Assembly (NCBI GenBank): GCA_016713175.1
Contig: JADJPQ010000003.1
Coordinates: 248,001-312,000, forward strand
Source: Planctomycetota bacterium
Lineage (GTDB): Bacteria; Planctomycetota; UBA1135; UBA2386
Length of the DNA stretch: 64,000 nucleotides
Reading direction: 5' to 3'
Position 1 is the stretch's first letter. Every line of letters begins with the position of its first letter. The notes below the pieces were generated by a model, which saw only the letters and a list, made by a program, of their open reading frames with translations, had not been told where the DNA came from and did not search any database. Position numbers and translations under genes: made by a program. Of this stretch, positions 15,495-24,790 are shown in pieces.

Positions 15495-16778
15495 TCACAG
15501 CGCCGCGTGCAGCCGCTCGAGCTCCTGGCGTTCGCCCGGCAACAGCGTGCCGGTGTGCGCCCGGGCCCGTGCGAGCCGTTCGCGCGCGATGTCGCGGTCA
15601 CCGCAGGCCAGCGCGACCGCGCCGGCATGCAGCAACAGACGGGCATCCAAGGTGCCTTCGGCCAGCGCCTTGTCGGTCGCCGCCTTGGCGCCGGCGAGAT
15701 CGCCCGCACGCAACAGCGACCAGGCGTGCGCATCGTGGGTGAACACGTCGGTGCGTTGGCGCAGTTCGTTCTGGACCAGCAGCAGTGCCTGCGGCAACGA
15801 CCGGCCGCGCGATGCCAGGTACAGCGCGAACGTCCGCGGGTCCTCGGCGGCGCCGGTCCGTTCGAGTTCGGCCTCGACGGCGACGGCCGTCACTTCGTCG
15901 CCGGCCGCGCGCGCGGCATCGGCATGCGCCCACAGGAACTCCGGCAGCGGACAGGCTCGCGCTGCCGCCGCCAGGGTCGTTGCCGCCGCCGCCAGTTCGC
16001 CGTTGGCCAGTTGCACGCGACCACGGGCCAGCAATCCCGGCGCGAAATCGGTCACCAGCAGCAGCGCCGCGTCGGCCCGCTGCGCCGCCGCCGCGAGATC
16101 GCCGACATGCAGATCGAGCGCAGCCAGCCGGCACTCGACCCAGGCCAACGACTCCGGATCGCGCCCGCTGCCGGCCCCGCGCGCCATCTCGAGCAACTGC
16201 CGGGTGCCGTCGACGTCACCGCGCAGCCAGCGCACTTGCGCTGCGCGCGCGAACCCCTGCAGGCCGGGTCGCTGCTGCAACATCTGGTTGTAGCTGTCGA
16301 GCGCTTCGCGGACCTGGCCCTGGTCGAGCAGCACGTCGCCGAGCAGACCGTGGTCGAGATGCAGGCCGCGCTTGCCGACCAGATCGCGCGCGATCCGTTC
16401 GGCCTCGGCGAAGCGATGCATCGCGTGCAGCACATGGCCGCGCAGCAGCAGCGCCGCGGGTTCGCCCGGCGTCCGGGCCGCGATCCCGTCGGCACACCGT
16501 TCGGCCAGCTTGTAGTAGCCGGCATCGCCGGTCAGCCGGGCCTTGGCGATCCACGCCGCGGCCAGCCGTTCGATGCTCGGCAGATCAGCTCGTTGCGTCA
16601 CCCGGTCCTGGGCTTCGCGGATCCGGATGTCGACCGGCGTCACCCCGGCATGAGCGACCAGCGCCGGCGCCAGCAGTTCGGCAACCGCGTCGCGCGCCGC
16701 AGTCGTCGGCGTCGTCGGGTCGGCACCGCAGCCAGCCAGGAGGAGCAGGGGAACGGCAAGGCGAATGGTCATTGGCAT
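15495..16778 (-). CDS. TPR-repeat lipoprotein
   Basis: 427 residues from ATG 16778 (a second ATG at 16772 is possible). The N-terminus is a lipoprotein signal, LLLLAGC with the lipidated Cys at residue 17. From about residue 70 the protein consists of tandem helical TPR-like repeats (for example EPAALLLRGHVLHAMHRFAE and DHGLLGDVLLDQGQVREALD). It probably acts as a scaffold on the outer or inner membrane. It leads the operon with the DUF4331 gene and diverges from the ECF sigma gene at 16922; the 143-base gap must hold both promoters. Confidence 0.8.
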   Translation of the reverse strand: MPMTIRLAVPLLLLAGCGADPTTPTTAARDAVAELLAPALVAHAGVTPVDIRIREAQDRVTQRADLPSIERLAAAWIAKARLTGDAGYYKLAERCADGIAARTPGEPAALLLRGHVLHAMHRFAEAERIARDLVGKRGLHLDHGLLGDVLLDQGQVREALDSYNQMLQQRPGLQGFARAAQVRWLRGDVDGTRQLLEMARGAGSGRDPESLAWVECRLAALDLHVGDLAAAAQRADAALLLVTDFAPGLLARGRVQLANGELAAAATTLAAAARACPLPEFLWAHADAARAAGDEVTAVAVEAELERTGAAEDPRTFALYLASRGRSLPQALLLVQNELRQRTDVFTHDAHAWSLLRAGDLAGAKAATDKALAEGTLDARLLLHAGAVALACGDRDIARERLARARAHTGTLLPGERQELERLHAAL

Positions 16779-16921
16779 CGGCAGGAGTCCTCGGGTCACG
16801 GTTCTCGAGCCTGAGGTTGCTGCCGTGGCTGCGATGTCAGTTGTCCGCCGCTACGCTGCACCGCACTGGCGTTGGCGCCGTTTCCCTGACATGGCCGCCG
16901 CACCCGATACCTGAGGCCCCC

Positions 16922-17527
16922 GTGGACCCACGCGACAGCAAGAACCTGGTGCAGCAAGCCGGTACCGGTGACCGCGATGCCCTCGACCAACTGTTCGCCC
17001 GTTCGCTGCCGCGGCTGCGCCGGCTGCTGGCGCTGAAGGCGGGCCGGGCGCTGCAGGGCAATGAACTGGACGATCTGGTCCAGGAGAGCTACCTGGAGGC
17101 GACCCGGCAGTTCGCCAGCTACACGTACCAGGGGCCGGATTCGTTCTTCCGCTGGCTGGCAACCGTCGCGCAGAATCGGCTGGCCAACCTGCAACGGATG
17201 GCGGCGGCGCAGAAACGCGACGTGCGCCGCGAGGTCCCGCTCGCCGGCGGTGGCAGCACGATCGTGCCGGGCGCGGTCGATCCGCGCGATCTCGGTCCAG
17301 GACCACGAACGCTGACCGTCGGTGTCGAACAGGCCGGCAAGCTCGACGCCGCGCTGGCGCAACTGTCACCGATCGACCGCGAGGTGATCGCGCTGTCGCG
17401 CGTCCAGGGCCTGTCGTTGCAGGAGATCGCCGAACAGCTCGGGCGCACCCGCAATGCCGTCGCGCTGCTGCTGAGCCGGGCGTTGCGCAAGCTGAAGGCC
17501 CTGCTCGACGACGCGCAACCCGAATGA
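16922..17527 (+). CDS. RNA polymerase sigma factor, ECF type, paired with a kinase
   Basis: 201 residues from GTG 16922; the upstream open frame is not protein-like. Region 2: LDDLVQESYLEATRQF and FFRWLATVAQNRLANLQR. Region 4: LSPIDREVIALSRVQGLSLQEIAEQLGRT with the recognition helix NAVALLLSRALRKL. A Gly-rich linker (GGGSTIVPGAV) joins the two. The stop overlaps the ATG of a Ser/Thr kinase gene (ATGA). ECF sigma factors encoded with Hanks kinases are a known planctomycete arrangement in which the kinase takes the place of an anti-sigma factor; that this applies here is inferred from the overlap. Confidence 0.9.
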   Translation: MDPRDSKNLVQQAGTGDRDALDQLFARSLPRLRRLLALKAGRALQGNELDDLVQESYLEATRQFASYTYQGPDSFFRWLATVAQNRLANLQRMAAAQKRDVRREVPLAGGGSTIVPGAVDPRDLGPGPRTLTVGVEQAGKLDAALAQLSPIDREVIALSRVQGLSLQEIAEQLGRTRNAVALLLSRALRKLKALLDDAQPE

Positions 17528-20500
17528 CCGCCGACGACGAACTCGAGGACGCGCTCGGCCGCTGGCTGCAACAACGCGAGGACCAGCCGGCCCTGCTGCC
17601 CGGCGAGTTCGCGCAGGAGCTCGCCGAGCCGCTGCGCAGCGCGTTCTTGCGCGAGCTCGAAGAACTGGCCGAGATCGATCGGGCGACGACGCTGGCGCCG
17701 CCACGCGATCTGCCGCAGCGCTTTGGCGATTTCCGGGTGCTGGGCCTGCTCGGTCAGGGCGCCATGGGCGCGGTCTATCTGGCCGAACAGGTGTCGCTCG
17801 GCCGGCGCGTCGCGCTGAAGGTGCTGCATCCGCAGGTGGCCGGCGACCTGCACACGGCGGCGCGGTTCCAGCGCGAGGCGCGTACGGCGGCATCGCTGGC
17901 CCATCCCGGCATCGTCCCGGTGTTCGGCTTCGGCGAAGAACAGGGCACCAGCTGGCTGGCCATGGGACTGATCGGCGGCCGTTCGCTACAGCGCCTGCTG
18001 CAAGCCTGGAACGAGCCGCGCGACATCGATCACGCCCGGGCGCAGGCGTTGTTCGGCCAGCCACGCACCCTCGCGATGGCGTTCGCCGATGCCGCCGATG
18101 CGCTCGACTTCGCCCATCGCAAGAACGTGGTGCACCGCGACCTGAAGCCCGCCAACCTGATGTACGGCGACGACGGCCGCCTGATCGTGCTCGATTTCGG
18201 TCTGGCCTCGGCGCGCGGCGACGACGACAGCGCGGTGTCGCTGACCCGCACCGGTGACTTCCTGGGCACGCCGCTCTACATGGCGCCCGAACAAGCCACC
18301 GGCGCCGATCGAGCCGGTCCGCGCAGCGATGTGTACGCACTCGGCGCGGTGCTCTACGAGTGTCTGTGCGGTCGACCGCCGGTGCCACCGGGATCGCTGC
18401 CCCAGGTGCTCGACCACATCCGCGACCGCGATGCCGACGATCCGCGTGTGCATCGCCGCGACGCGCCGCCGGAACTGGCTCGCATCGCGCTGATGTGCCT
18501 GGAGAAGGGCCCCGACCGGCGCTACGCCTCGGCGGCAGCGCTGGCCGACGATCTGCGCCGTTATTGCGACGGCCAGCCCGTTCGCGCCCGTTCGCCCGGA
18601 CCGGTCGCCAGGACGCTGCGCCGTTTGCGTCGGCGGCCCGCGTGGACCGCGGCACTGCTGCTGTCGCTCGTCGCCGGCGGCTTCGCACTGTTCGCCTGGC
18701 GCACCGGCAGCGAGAACGATCGGCTGGCGATCGAGGGCGAGACCCGAGCGATCCAGGCAGCGCTGGCCGCGTCACCGGAAGGGATCACGGTGTTCGGCGG
18801 CGCCTCGCGGGAATGGTATGCACGACTGGGACTCGGCGACCACCTGCCGGTCGGCGAATCGGCACCGTCCGCGGCGGCGACCGCGGCGCTGCAACGCGCC
18901 ACGGCACTCGCGGATCGGTTTCCCGGTCACCAAGGCGTCCGTTCCCTGTTGGCGCGCGTGCTGCTCGACGTCGGCGGCGACGATCGGCGGACCAGGACCG
19001 TGCTCGACCAGGCGGCGTCATCGCCGTCCGCGGCCCCTGCCGATCTGGCGATGCGCGCGACCTGGCTGCTACGGCGCGGCGAGACCGCAGCGGCCGAAAC
19101 CGCGTGGCGGACCATCGCCGTGGACTCCGACGACGTTGAACTGCAGTTCTGGCACGGCATCTGGCAACAGACCCGCCAGGACTACTTCGCCGCGATCGCG
19201 GCGTTCGATCGCGCGCTGCACGGCCCCGGCCTGCCGGAAGAACTGCGCTACTTCGCGTTGCTGCACCGCGGGTGGTGCCGCACGTGCCCGGAAGTCGACC
19301 TGCGCCGCGCCGCCGAGGACGACCTGTTGCAGGCAGCAGCACTGCGACCGCAGTACGGCACCGCCCGACTGCTGTGGGCCGGCCTGCGTTGCCTCGATCC
19401 CGACGAGGACCTCGCCCGGCCGGTTGCCGCCGTCACCGAAGTGCTGACGGCGGTGCAGATGGAACCCTGGGTCGTCACACTGGTGGCGCGCGTGCTGCTG
19501 GCGTTCGCCGAAGCCTCTGCGTTGCCAGGCGAACGGCCGGGCCTCGCGGCCGAGTTCTCACCGCTGGCGGCGATACCGTTGCCGGAGGCCCGGCGTCTGG
19601 CGCTCGCCGGCAAAGCCCTCGAACTGCTGGACCTGCTGCGCACACGCACCCCCGACGCCGTCGAACCGCGCATTCACACGATCGCCGCGCTGACGATGCT
19701 CGGCCGGCACGAGGACGCGCTGGCCCTCGCCGACGAACTCGCCGTTCGCCTGCCGGCCGCTCACCGCGCGCTGGCGCTGATGCTGCGCGCGCGCGTGCTC
19801 GCGGCCCGAGGCTGTCTCCAACAAGCCCACGCCGCAGTCGATCGGGCGCTGGCGGCGGATGCCCGCTACGTCGATGCGTTGCGACTGCGGGCGGAATTGT
19901 GCGCCCGCGTCGGTGATCTGCCCGGTGAACTGGCCGCGCTCGAAGGTGCCGTGACCATCCTGGCAGAAGTGCCGCAAGCGCCGTCGGTCCTGCCCGAGGC
20001 GGCGTTCGCGCAGTCGTGGTTGCAACTGCGGTGCGCCAACCTGCTGCTGCTGCTCGATCGGCCGGCGCGCGCCCTCGAGGTCCTGGCGGCCCAGGCGGAC
20101 AGCGTGCTGGCCGGCCAGTTCGCACCGCGTTGGCACTGCGAACGCGCGGTGTTGCGCGTCCGCGCCGAGCGACGACTCGGCGTCAACGATGCTGCAGCGA
20201 CGACCGCGGCGATGGCGCTGCTCGAACGCCTGCCGGCGACTTCACCGTTGCGCTTGTTGCGCACGTGGCTCGACGAACGGATCGCGATTCCGATGCCGAC
20301 GTCGACCGCAGCGATGGCATTGCGCCGCGGCTGGCTGCACCCGGACAGCCCGGTCGCCCGCACGGCGGTCGCGGCCTGGCCGCTGTTGCTCGCCGCCGAC
20401 GTCGAGCCGTCGATCCAGGACCTGACGACTGCGCTGGCGCCGTTCGTGGACGCACCAGCGGATCTCGACCACCTCCGCCTGCAGGGTCTGCTGCCGTTGC

Positions 20501-20880
20501 TCCGGCGGGTGCTGCCGGGCGACCCCGCCGCCGCCGATCGTTGGATCGCGTTGGCCCAACGGGCCGGCGCCGATGGCGACCACAGCGAAGCGCGACTGCT
20601 GAAGGCGGCAGCGTTGTTCACCAGTGGGCGGGCCGCCGCGGCGGCGACGTTCCTGGCCGACACCGAGCATCTGCATCGCGACGACCTCCGCGGTCGCTGG
20701 CTGCAGGCGGTGGCCGCCTTGGGTGCTGGCGATGAAGACGCCGCCCGCCGGGCGCTCGCGGCCTCGGCCGACCGTTCGCTGGCGGCCGAACTGCTGCCGC
20801 ACGTGCAGCGTCGGGTCGCGGTTCCGGCCGCCGCGGCGTTCGGCGACCGGCTGCACGGACTGCGCGATCGACCGCGCTGA
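17524..20880 (+). CDS. Membrane Ser/Thr kinase with C-terminal TPR region
   Basis: 1118 residues, ATG overlapping the ECF stop. A Hanks kinase domain spans about 68-350: GQGAMGAVY glycine loop, Lys99, HRDLKPAN at 204-211, DFG at 224-226, APEQ after TPLYM. A basic juxtamembrane stretch (RTLRRLRRRP) precedes one transmembrane helix at 374-392. The remaining 720 residues are helical TPR-like repeats outside the membrane, a probable sensor arm. All catalytic residues are intact, so it should be active. It probably controls the sigma factor encoded just before it. The gene ends one base before the convergent chemoreceptor gene. Confidence 0.92.
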   Translation: MTADDELEDALGRWLQQREDQPALLPGEFAQELAEPLRSAFLRELEELAEIDRATTLAPPRDLPQRFGDFRVLGLLGQGAMGAVYLAEQVSLGRRVALKVLHPQVAGDLHTAARFQREARTAASLAHPGIVPVFGFGEEQGTSWLAMGLIGGRSLQRLLQAWNEPRDIDHARAQALFGQPRTLAMAFADAADALDFAHRKNVVHRDLKPANLMYGDDGRLIVLDFGLASARGDDDSAVSLTRTGDFLGTPLYMAPEQATGADRAGPRSDVYALGAVLYECLCGRPPVPPGSLPQVLDHIRDRDADDPRVHRRDAPPELARIALMCLEKGPDRRYASAAALADDLRRYCDGQPVRARSPGPVARTLRRLRRRPAWTAALLLSLVAGGFALFAWRTGSENDRLAIEGETRAIQAALAASPEGITVFGGASREWYARLGLGDHLPVGESAPSAAATAALQRATALADRFPGHQGVRSLLARVLLDVGGDDRRTRTVLDQAASSPSAAPADLAMRATWLLRRGETAAAETAWRTIAVDSDDVELQFWHGIWQQTRQDYFAAIAAFDRALHGPGLPEELRYFALLHRGWCRTCPEVDLRRAAEDDLLQAAALRPQYGTARLLWAGLRCLDPDEDLARPVAAVTEVLTAVQMEPWVVTLVARVLLAFAEASALPGERPGLAAEFSPLAAIPLPEARRLALAGKALELLDLLRTRTPDAVEPRIHTIAALTMLGRHEDALALADELAVRLPAAHRALALMLRARVLAARGCLQQAHAAVDRALAADARYVDALRLRAELCARVGDLPGELAALEGAVTILAEVPQAPSVLPEAAFAQSWLQLRCANLLLLLDRPARALEVLAAQADSVLAGQFAPRWHCERAVLRVRAERRLGVNDAAATTAAMALLERLPATSPLRLLRTWLDERIAIPMPTSTAAMALRRGWLHPDSPVARTAVAAWPLLLAADVEPSIQDLTTALAPFVDAPADLDHLRLQGLLPLLRRVLPGDPAAADRWIALAQRAGADGDHSEARLLKAAALFTSGRAAAAATFLADTEHLHRDDLRGRWLQAVAALGAGDEDAARRALAASADRSLAAELLPHVQRRVAVPAAAAFGDRLHGLRDRPR

Positions 20881-20881
20881 C

Positions 20882-22507
20882 TCAGGTCCGGAACCGGGCC
20901 ACCAGTTCCTCGAGCTGGCGAGCCGATCTGGCCAGCGACCCGGCGGTCTCCTGCGCGGCAGCCGAGCCGTTGCGCGTGGCCTTGGCCGTTTGCGCCAACG
21001 CCCCGAGATCCGCCCCGATGCGCTCACTGGCGTTGGCGATCGTGGCCATCGATTCGGTGAACTGCTGCGTCACCGCGCTCTGTTCCTGAACGGAAGACGC
21101 GATGCCGTTGGTCGCCGACTCGATGTCACCCATGACGTTCTTGATGCGACCGATGGCCGCGACCGCGGCGGCAACACGGCGCAGGAACAGGTCGACGCGC
21201 GAGCCGATCTCGTCGGTGGCCTTGCCGGTCTCCTGCGCCAGGGACTTGACCCGTTCGGCGACGACCGCGAACCCGGCCCCGGCGTCACCGGCGCGGGCGG
21301 CCTCGACACTCGCATTCAGGGCCAGCAGATTGGTCTGCCGCGCAATCGACTCGATCACTTCGATGACCCGACGGATGTCCGCGCTGTCGGTGCCGAGTTG
21401 TTCGACGTCGCGCCAGGTGGTGGTCGCCAGGTCCATGGCCGACAGGGTCGTCTCCGCCGAGGTCTGCGCATTCTGCGCGATCTCCTGGATGCTGGCGCTG
21501 AGTTCCCGCGTCGCCTCCGACGCTTCCTCGGTCACCTGCTGCACCTGTTCCGAAGAGCCGGTTGCGGTCTGCAACCGCTGCCCCATCACCACCGCGTCGC
21601 TGCCAAGATCGCGACCCACGGACTCCATCTCGGACACCGAGACGGCCACCGAACGCGCGGCTTGCCGGACATTGCCGATCATCGTCCGGAGGCCGGCCAC
21701 GAACCGGTTGAACGACTGCGCCAGCGCCCCGACTTCCCCGCCAGCACGTTCATCCAGGCCGATCGTCAGGTCGCCATCGCCGGAAGCGATGCCGTCGAGG
21801 ACCTTGACCGTCCGCCGCAGGGAACGGACGACCGACAGCACCACGACCAGACCGATGCCGAACAATGCGCCGCTGCCAAGCCAGAGTGCCTGGCGCAGTT
21901 CGGCGTCGTGCTCGGCCACCATGGCCGCGGTTGCACGCGCTTCCGCCCGGACCTGCTCACCGAGCTTGCCAGCCATGGCATCCAGCGCCACGCGAACACG
22001 CTCGGCGGCGTCGCTGCCGATGGACATCGACTGATCGATCGCGTCGCGACGCGCGCTCGGCGTGTTCTCCCGCAGGATCTGCAGCACCTCGGCGCTGTTG
22101 CGGCCCCATTCGTCGAACGCCGTCGCGAACGCCTGCCGCTCGGCTTCGCCGACCCTGGCGGACAGCTGTCGCCAGATCGCCGCGACGCGATCGACCGCCT
22201 GGGCATGGCCGGCGGCCACCGGCTGCGCCGATTCCGTGCCGACGCCCAGGAACAGCAGGCTGCGCTCGCCGACGACGGCCGACAGGAACGCAGCGCGCAG
22301 GTCCCCGATCTGCTGGGCCACGGGCAACTGTTCGTTGGCCAGACCGGCGACCGAGGTCGCGGCGCGTTGCACCGCCTGCATGCCGAGGTGCCACTGCCCG
22401 ATCAGCAGACCGACCGCCAGCAGCAGCACGGCGAACAGACGCAAGCGCACCGTCAGGTGTCTTCGCCACCACGCAATCTGCCCGTGGGACTGCTGCGGAG
22501 TCCGCAT
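20882..22507 (-). CDS. Methyl-accepting chemotaxis protein
   Basis: 541 residues, ATG 22507. A membrane helix at about 24-42, a helical periplasmic segment of about 140 residues (four-helix-bundle type), a second helix at about 187-208, a HAMP domain, then a signalling coiled coil. The hairpin tip IARQTNLLALNASVEAARAG and GFAVVAERVKSLAQET are the canonical MCP signature. It begins three bases after the stop of a secreted sensor-like protein gene, so the two are co-translated. No cheA, cheW or flagellar genes are in the window; output may be type IV pilus movement or another Che pathway. Confidence 0.93.
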   Translation of the reverse strand: MRTPQQSHGQIAWWRRHLTVRLRLFAVLLLAVGLLIGQWHLGMQAVQRAATSVAGLANEQLPVAQQIGDLRAAFLSAVVGERSLLFLGVGTESAQPVAAGHAQAVDRVAAIWRQLSARVGEAERQAFATAFDEWGRNSAEVLQILRENTPSARRDAIDQSMSIGSDAAERVRVALDAMAGKLGEQVRAEARATAAMVAEHDAELRQALWLGSGALFGIGLVVVLSVVRSLRRTVKVLDGIASGDGDLTIGLDERAGGEVGALAQSFNRFVAGLRTMIGNVRQAARSVAVSVSEMESVGRDLGSDAVVMGQRLQTATGSSEQVQQVTEEASEATRELSASIQEIAQNAQTSAETTLSAMDLATTTWRDVEQLGTDSADIRRVIEVIESIARQTNLLALNASVEAARAGDAGAGFAVVAERVKSLAQETGKATDEIGSRVDLFLRRVAAAVAAIGRIKNVMGDIESATNGIASSVQEQSAVTQQFTESMATIANASERIGADLGALAQTAKATRNGSAAAQETAGSLARSARQLEELVARFRT

Positions 22508-22510
22508 GAC

Positions 22511-23119
22511 CTACTTCGCCGGCGCCGGCGGCTTCGCGAGTTCGGTGAGATTGATGCCGACGACCAGCACGCCGATCGCCTTCTTCGCGTCCTTCGGATC
22601 CAGCACCGGGACCGCGATCTGCACGGCGAACGTCTGCGTCGACTCGTCGAACTCCGGTTCCCCCTGCCATGCGGTCAGCTTGCCGAACGGCACGTCGAAC
22701 TTGGCCTTGCCGGCGTGCATGTAGCTCGAGGTCTTCTCGAGGAACGCGACCTTCTCGCCCTTCGCCGCCGACAGGAACGCCTCGCTGATCAGTCCGTTGG
22801 TCTTCGCCGCCGCGGCGACCAACACCTGCGCCGCCGCGTTCTTCTGGAACGCCTCGATCTCCGCCGAACGCCGCTTCAGCGACTTCCACTTCTTGTCGTC
22901 CATGCCGGCGATCGGGCCCTTCGCGTTCTGCGCCACGACGCCTTCGACGACGGCCTTGTCGGCTGCCCACCGCGTCGTCTCGGACTTCCACACGTCCAAC
23001 TGCTTCTGCACTTCGGGCGTGATCGTGAACTTCTTCTGTGGCTCCTGGGCCGGCAGCGAGGCGAGTGCCAGCGCCCCAAGGAACCCGAGCACACCGCAAA
23101 CCCGTGGCATCGTATTCAT
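22511..23119 (-). CDS. Secreted PDC/Cache-like sensor protein
   Basis: 202 residues with a signal peptide (VCGVLGFLGALALASLPA, cleaved before QE). The mature part has the layout of a small PDC/Cache-type sensory domain: an N-terminal helix, a helix-loop (KTNGLISEAFLS), a strand with the ligand-facing region, and a final pair of strands (FAVQIAVPVLDP, GVLVVGINLTEL), the last being the typical Cache end that usually runs into a membrane helix. Here it stops instead. It is encoded three bases before the chemoreceptor, so it probably delivers a signal to it from the periplasm. The fold is inferred from pattern, not proven. Confidence 0.65.
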   Translation of the reverse strand: MNTMPRVCGVLGFLGALALASLPAQEPQKKFTITPEVQKQLDVWKSETTRWAADKAVVEGVVAQNAKGPIAGMDDKKWKSLKRRSAEIEAFQKNAAAQVLVAAAAKTNGLISEAFLSAAKGEKVAFLEKTSSYMHAGKAKFDVPFGKLTAWQGEPEFDESTQTFAVQIAVPVLDPKDAKKAIGVLVVGINLTELAKPPAPAK

Positions 23120-23129
23120 GCCATGCCCA

Positions 23130-23147
23130 TCGACGTCCTGACGTCGA
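23130..23147 (-). promoter_or_regulatory. Palindrome just upstream of the sensor/chemoreceptor operon start
   Basis: A 7-base perfect inverted repeat (arms 23130-23136 and 23141-23147, loop CCTG) ends 11 bases before the ATG of the secreted sensor gene. It could be an operator or an mRNA hairpin near the ribosome site, or a weak terminator for PbpC (stop at 23165). No direct evidence separates these. Confidence 0.3.
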
Positions 23148-23164
23148 GCGCTTGAGTCGTGGCC

Positions 23165-24790
23165 TCACAGAATGGCGACTACCCGCGCCAACAGCACGTT
23201 CGCCGAGCGCATGCCGACCAGATCCGCGTCACCGCGACCATCCAGGTTGCCGAGCCAGACGACGACGATGCGTTGGTCGGTGACGCCGACACCCCAGGCG
23301 TCGCGGCGACCGGACGACGTGCCCGACTTCCAGGCGAACGCCCCGGCCCGGAGACCACCCGGCACCGGGGAAGCGCGCGACATCGCCGCCAGCACCTGAT
23401 CCCGATCGGCAGCATCGAGACCGACGGTTTCGGGTCGCGCGCAGAAGCGCTGCCACGCGCGCGCCAATTCGAGCGGCGAAGCCGTCACGGTGCCGAGCAC
23501 CGCATCGAGGCCAAGGCCGTTGGCCGGCACCGGCAACCCGAGCGCCGTGAGCAGCGCGGCGAACCGCTCGATGCCGACGGCTTGCAGACATCGCACGGCG
23601 GCGATGTTGCCGGACGTCGCCAGCGCGTCGTCGACCCGGACCCGACCGGCGTGCGCGCGGTCGAAGTTCGCCGGCGTCCAATCGCCGATCGCGATCGGCT
23701 CGTCGGACAACAGCGTCGCCGCGTTGGCGATCCCGGCATGGAACGCCGCGGCATACAGGAATGGCTTCAGCGTGCTGCCGACGCAGCGTCGCCGCCTGGC
23801 CGCATCGAGTGGCGTCGTCGGCGAACGACCGCCCTGCAACCCGAGCACCGCGCCGTCGGCGCGGTCCAGCACGACGATCGCCAGGCCGGAGCCCGGGAAC
23901 CCGGGTGCCGTGGCCAACGCCTGCAGCCGTTCCCCGAGTTCGAGGTCGGCGCTGGTGACGAGTTCGGTGGGCATCGACACGCGCGGCTGTGCTGCCACGG
24001 CCGCGGCGCACAGGTGTGGCAGCCGCCATGGCCACGGATGCGGCGTCATCGTCACCGGCAGAGCACTCGCGGCCGCCGCGATCGAGGCCGGCACCAGCCC
24101 GTTCGCGGCCATGCGCGACAACACGACATTGCGGTGCTGCTGCACGAGTCGCTGCCCCTTGACCGGATGCCGGCGTGACGGCGCCGGCACCATCGCCGCC
24201 AGTGCCGCCGCCTCGCCGGCATCGAGTTCGCGCGCCGAACGACCGTACCAGTACCAGGCCGCCGCCTCGAACCCGCGCAGCGTGCCACCCATCGGCACCT
24301 GCTCGAGCCATACGGTCGCGATCGCTTCCTTGTCGAGCAGACGCTCGAGCTGACGGGCGCGGAACATCTCGATCAGCTTGTTGCCGAACGTCCGCGATCG
24401 CGGTTCGACGATGCGCACCACCTGCATGGTCAGCGTCGACGCGCCCGACACGATGCGACCACGCTGGACGGCACGGAACAGCGCCCGCGCGGCCGCGACG
24501 AAGTCGACGCCATCATGCGCGAAGAAGCGCGCGTCCTCGCCGGCAAGCACCGCCGCGCGCACCGCCGACGAAGCCTCCGCCCACGGCAGCGGCAACGCAC
24601 GTTCGCCGGCCGGTGTCGGCATGACCTGCAGCCAGGTGCCGTCCGACGCGGTGATGACCGTCGACCGCGGCAGCGCCCGCAGCCGGTCGAGTGGATACGG
24701 CCACAACAGCTCGGCGACCCGTTCGGCGCCGAGCAGCGCCAACGGCAGCAACAGTGCCGCCAGCAACCAGCGCCGCCAGCGCCGTTTCAC
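23165..24790 (-). CDS. pbpC: Penicillin-binding protein 1C, short form
   Basis: 541 residues from GTG 24790, overlapping the A2M stop (GTGA). Membrane anchor at 9-22. Glycosyltransferase 51 motifs: EDARFF with Glu85, GASTLTMQ at 116-123, and the KLIEMFRARQLE stretch. Transpeptidase motifs: STLK with Ser339 and Lys342, SGN at 393-395, KSGTS at 488-492 (Ser for Thr in the KTG box). It polymerises and cross-links peptidoglycan. E. coli PbpC is about 770 residues and has a C-terminal BiPBP_C domain; that domain is absent here. The pairing with alpha-2-macroglobulin is the classic yfhM-pbpC arrangement, thought to protect or repair the envelope after attack. Confidence 0.95.
   Translation of the reverse strand: MKRRWRRWLLAALLLPLALLGAERVAELLWPYPLDRLRALPRSTVITASDGTWLQVMPTPAGERALPLPWAEASSAVRAAVLAGEDARFFAHDGVDFVAAARALFRAVQRGRIVSGASTLTMQVVRIVEPRSRTFGNKLIEMFRARQLERLLDKEAIATVWLEQVPMGGTLRGFEAAAWYWYGRSARELDAGEAAALAAMVPAPSRRHPVKGQRLVQQHRNVVLSRMAANGLVPASIAAAASALPVTMTPHPWPWRLPHLCAAAVAAQPRVSMPTELVTSADLELGERLQALATAPGFPGSGLAIVVLDRADGAVLGLQGGRSPTTPLDAARRRRCVGSTLKPFLYAAAFHAGIANAATLLSDEPIAIGDWTPANFDRAHAGRVRVDDALATSGNIAAVRCLQAVGIERFAALLTALGLPVPANGLGLDAVLGTVTASPLELARAWQRFCARPETVGLDAADRDQVLAAMSRASPVPGGLRAGAFAWKSGTSSGRRDAWGVGVTDQRIVVVWLGNLDGRGDADLVGMRSANVLLARVVAIL

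Noticed and set aside
20624..23155. An 843-codon open frame on the plus strand across the chemoreceptor and sensor genes
   Set aside because: The opposite strand carries canonical MCP motifs; this frame is Arg/His/Gly-rich without domains.
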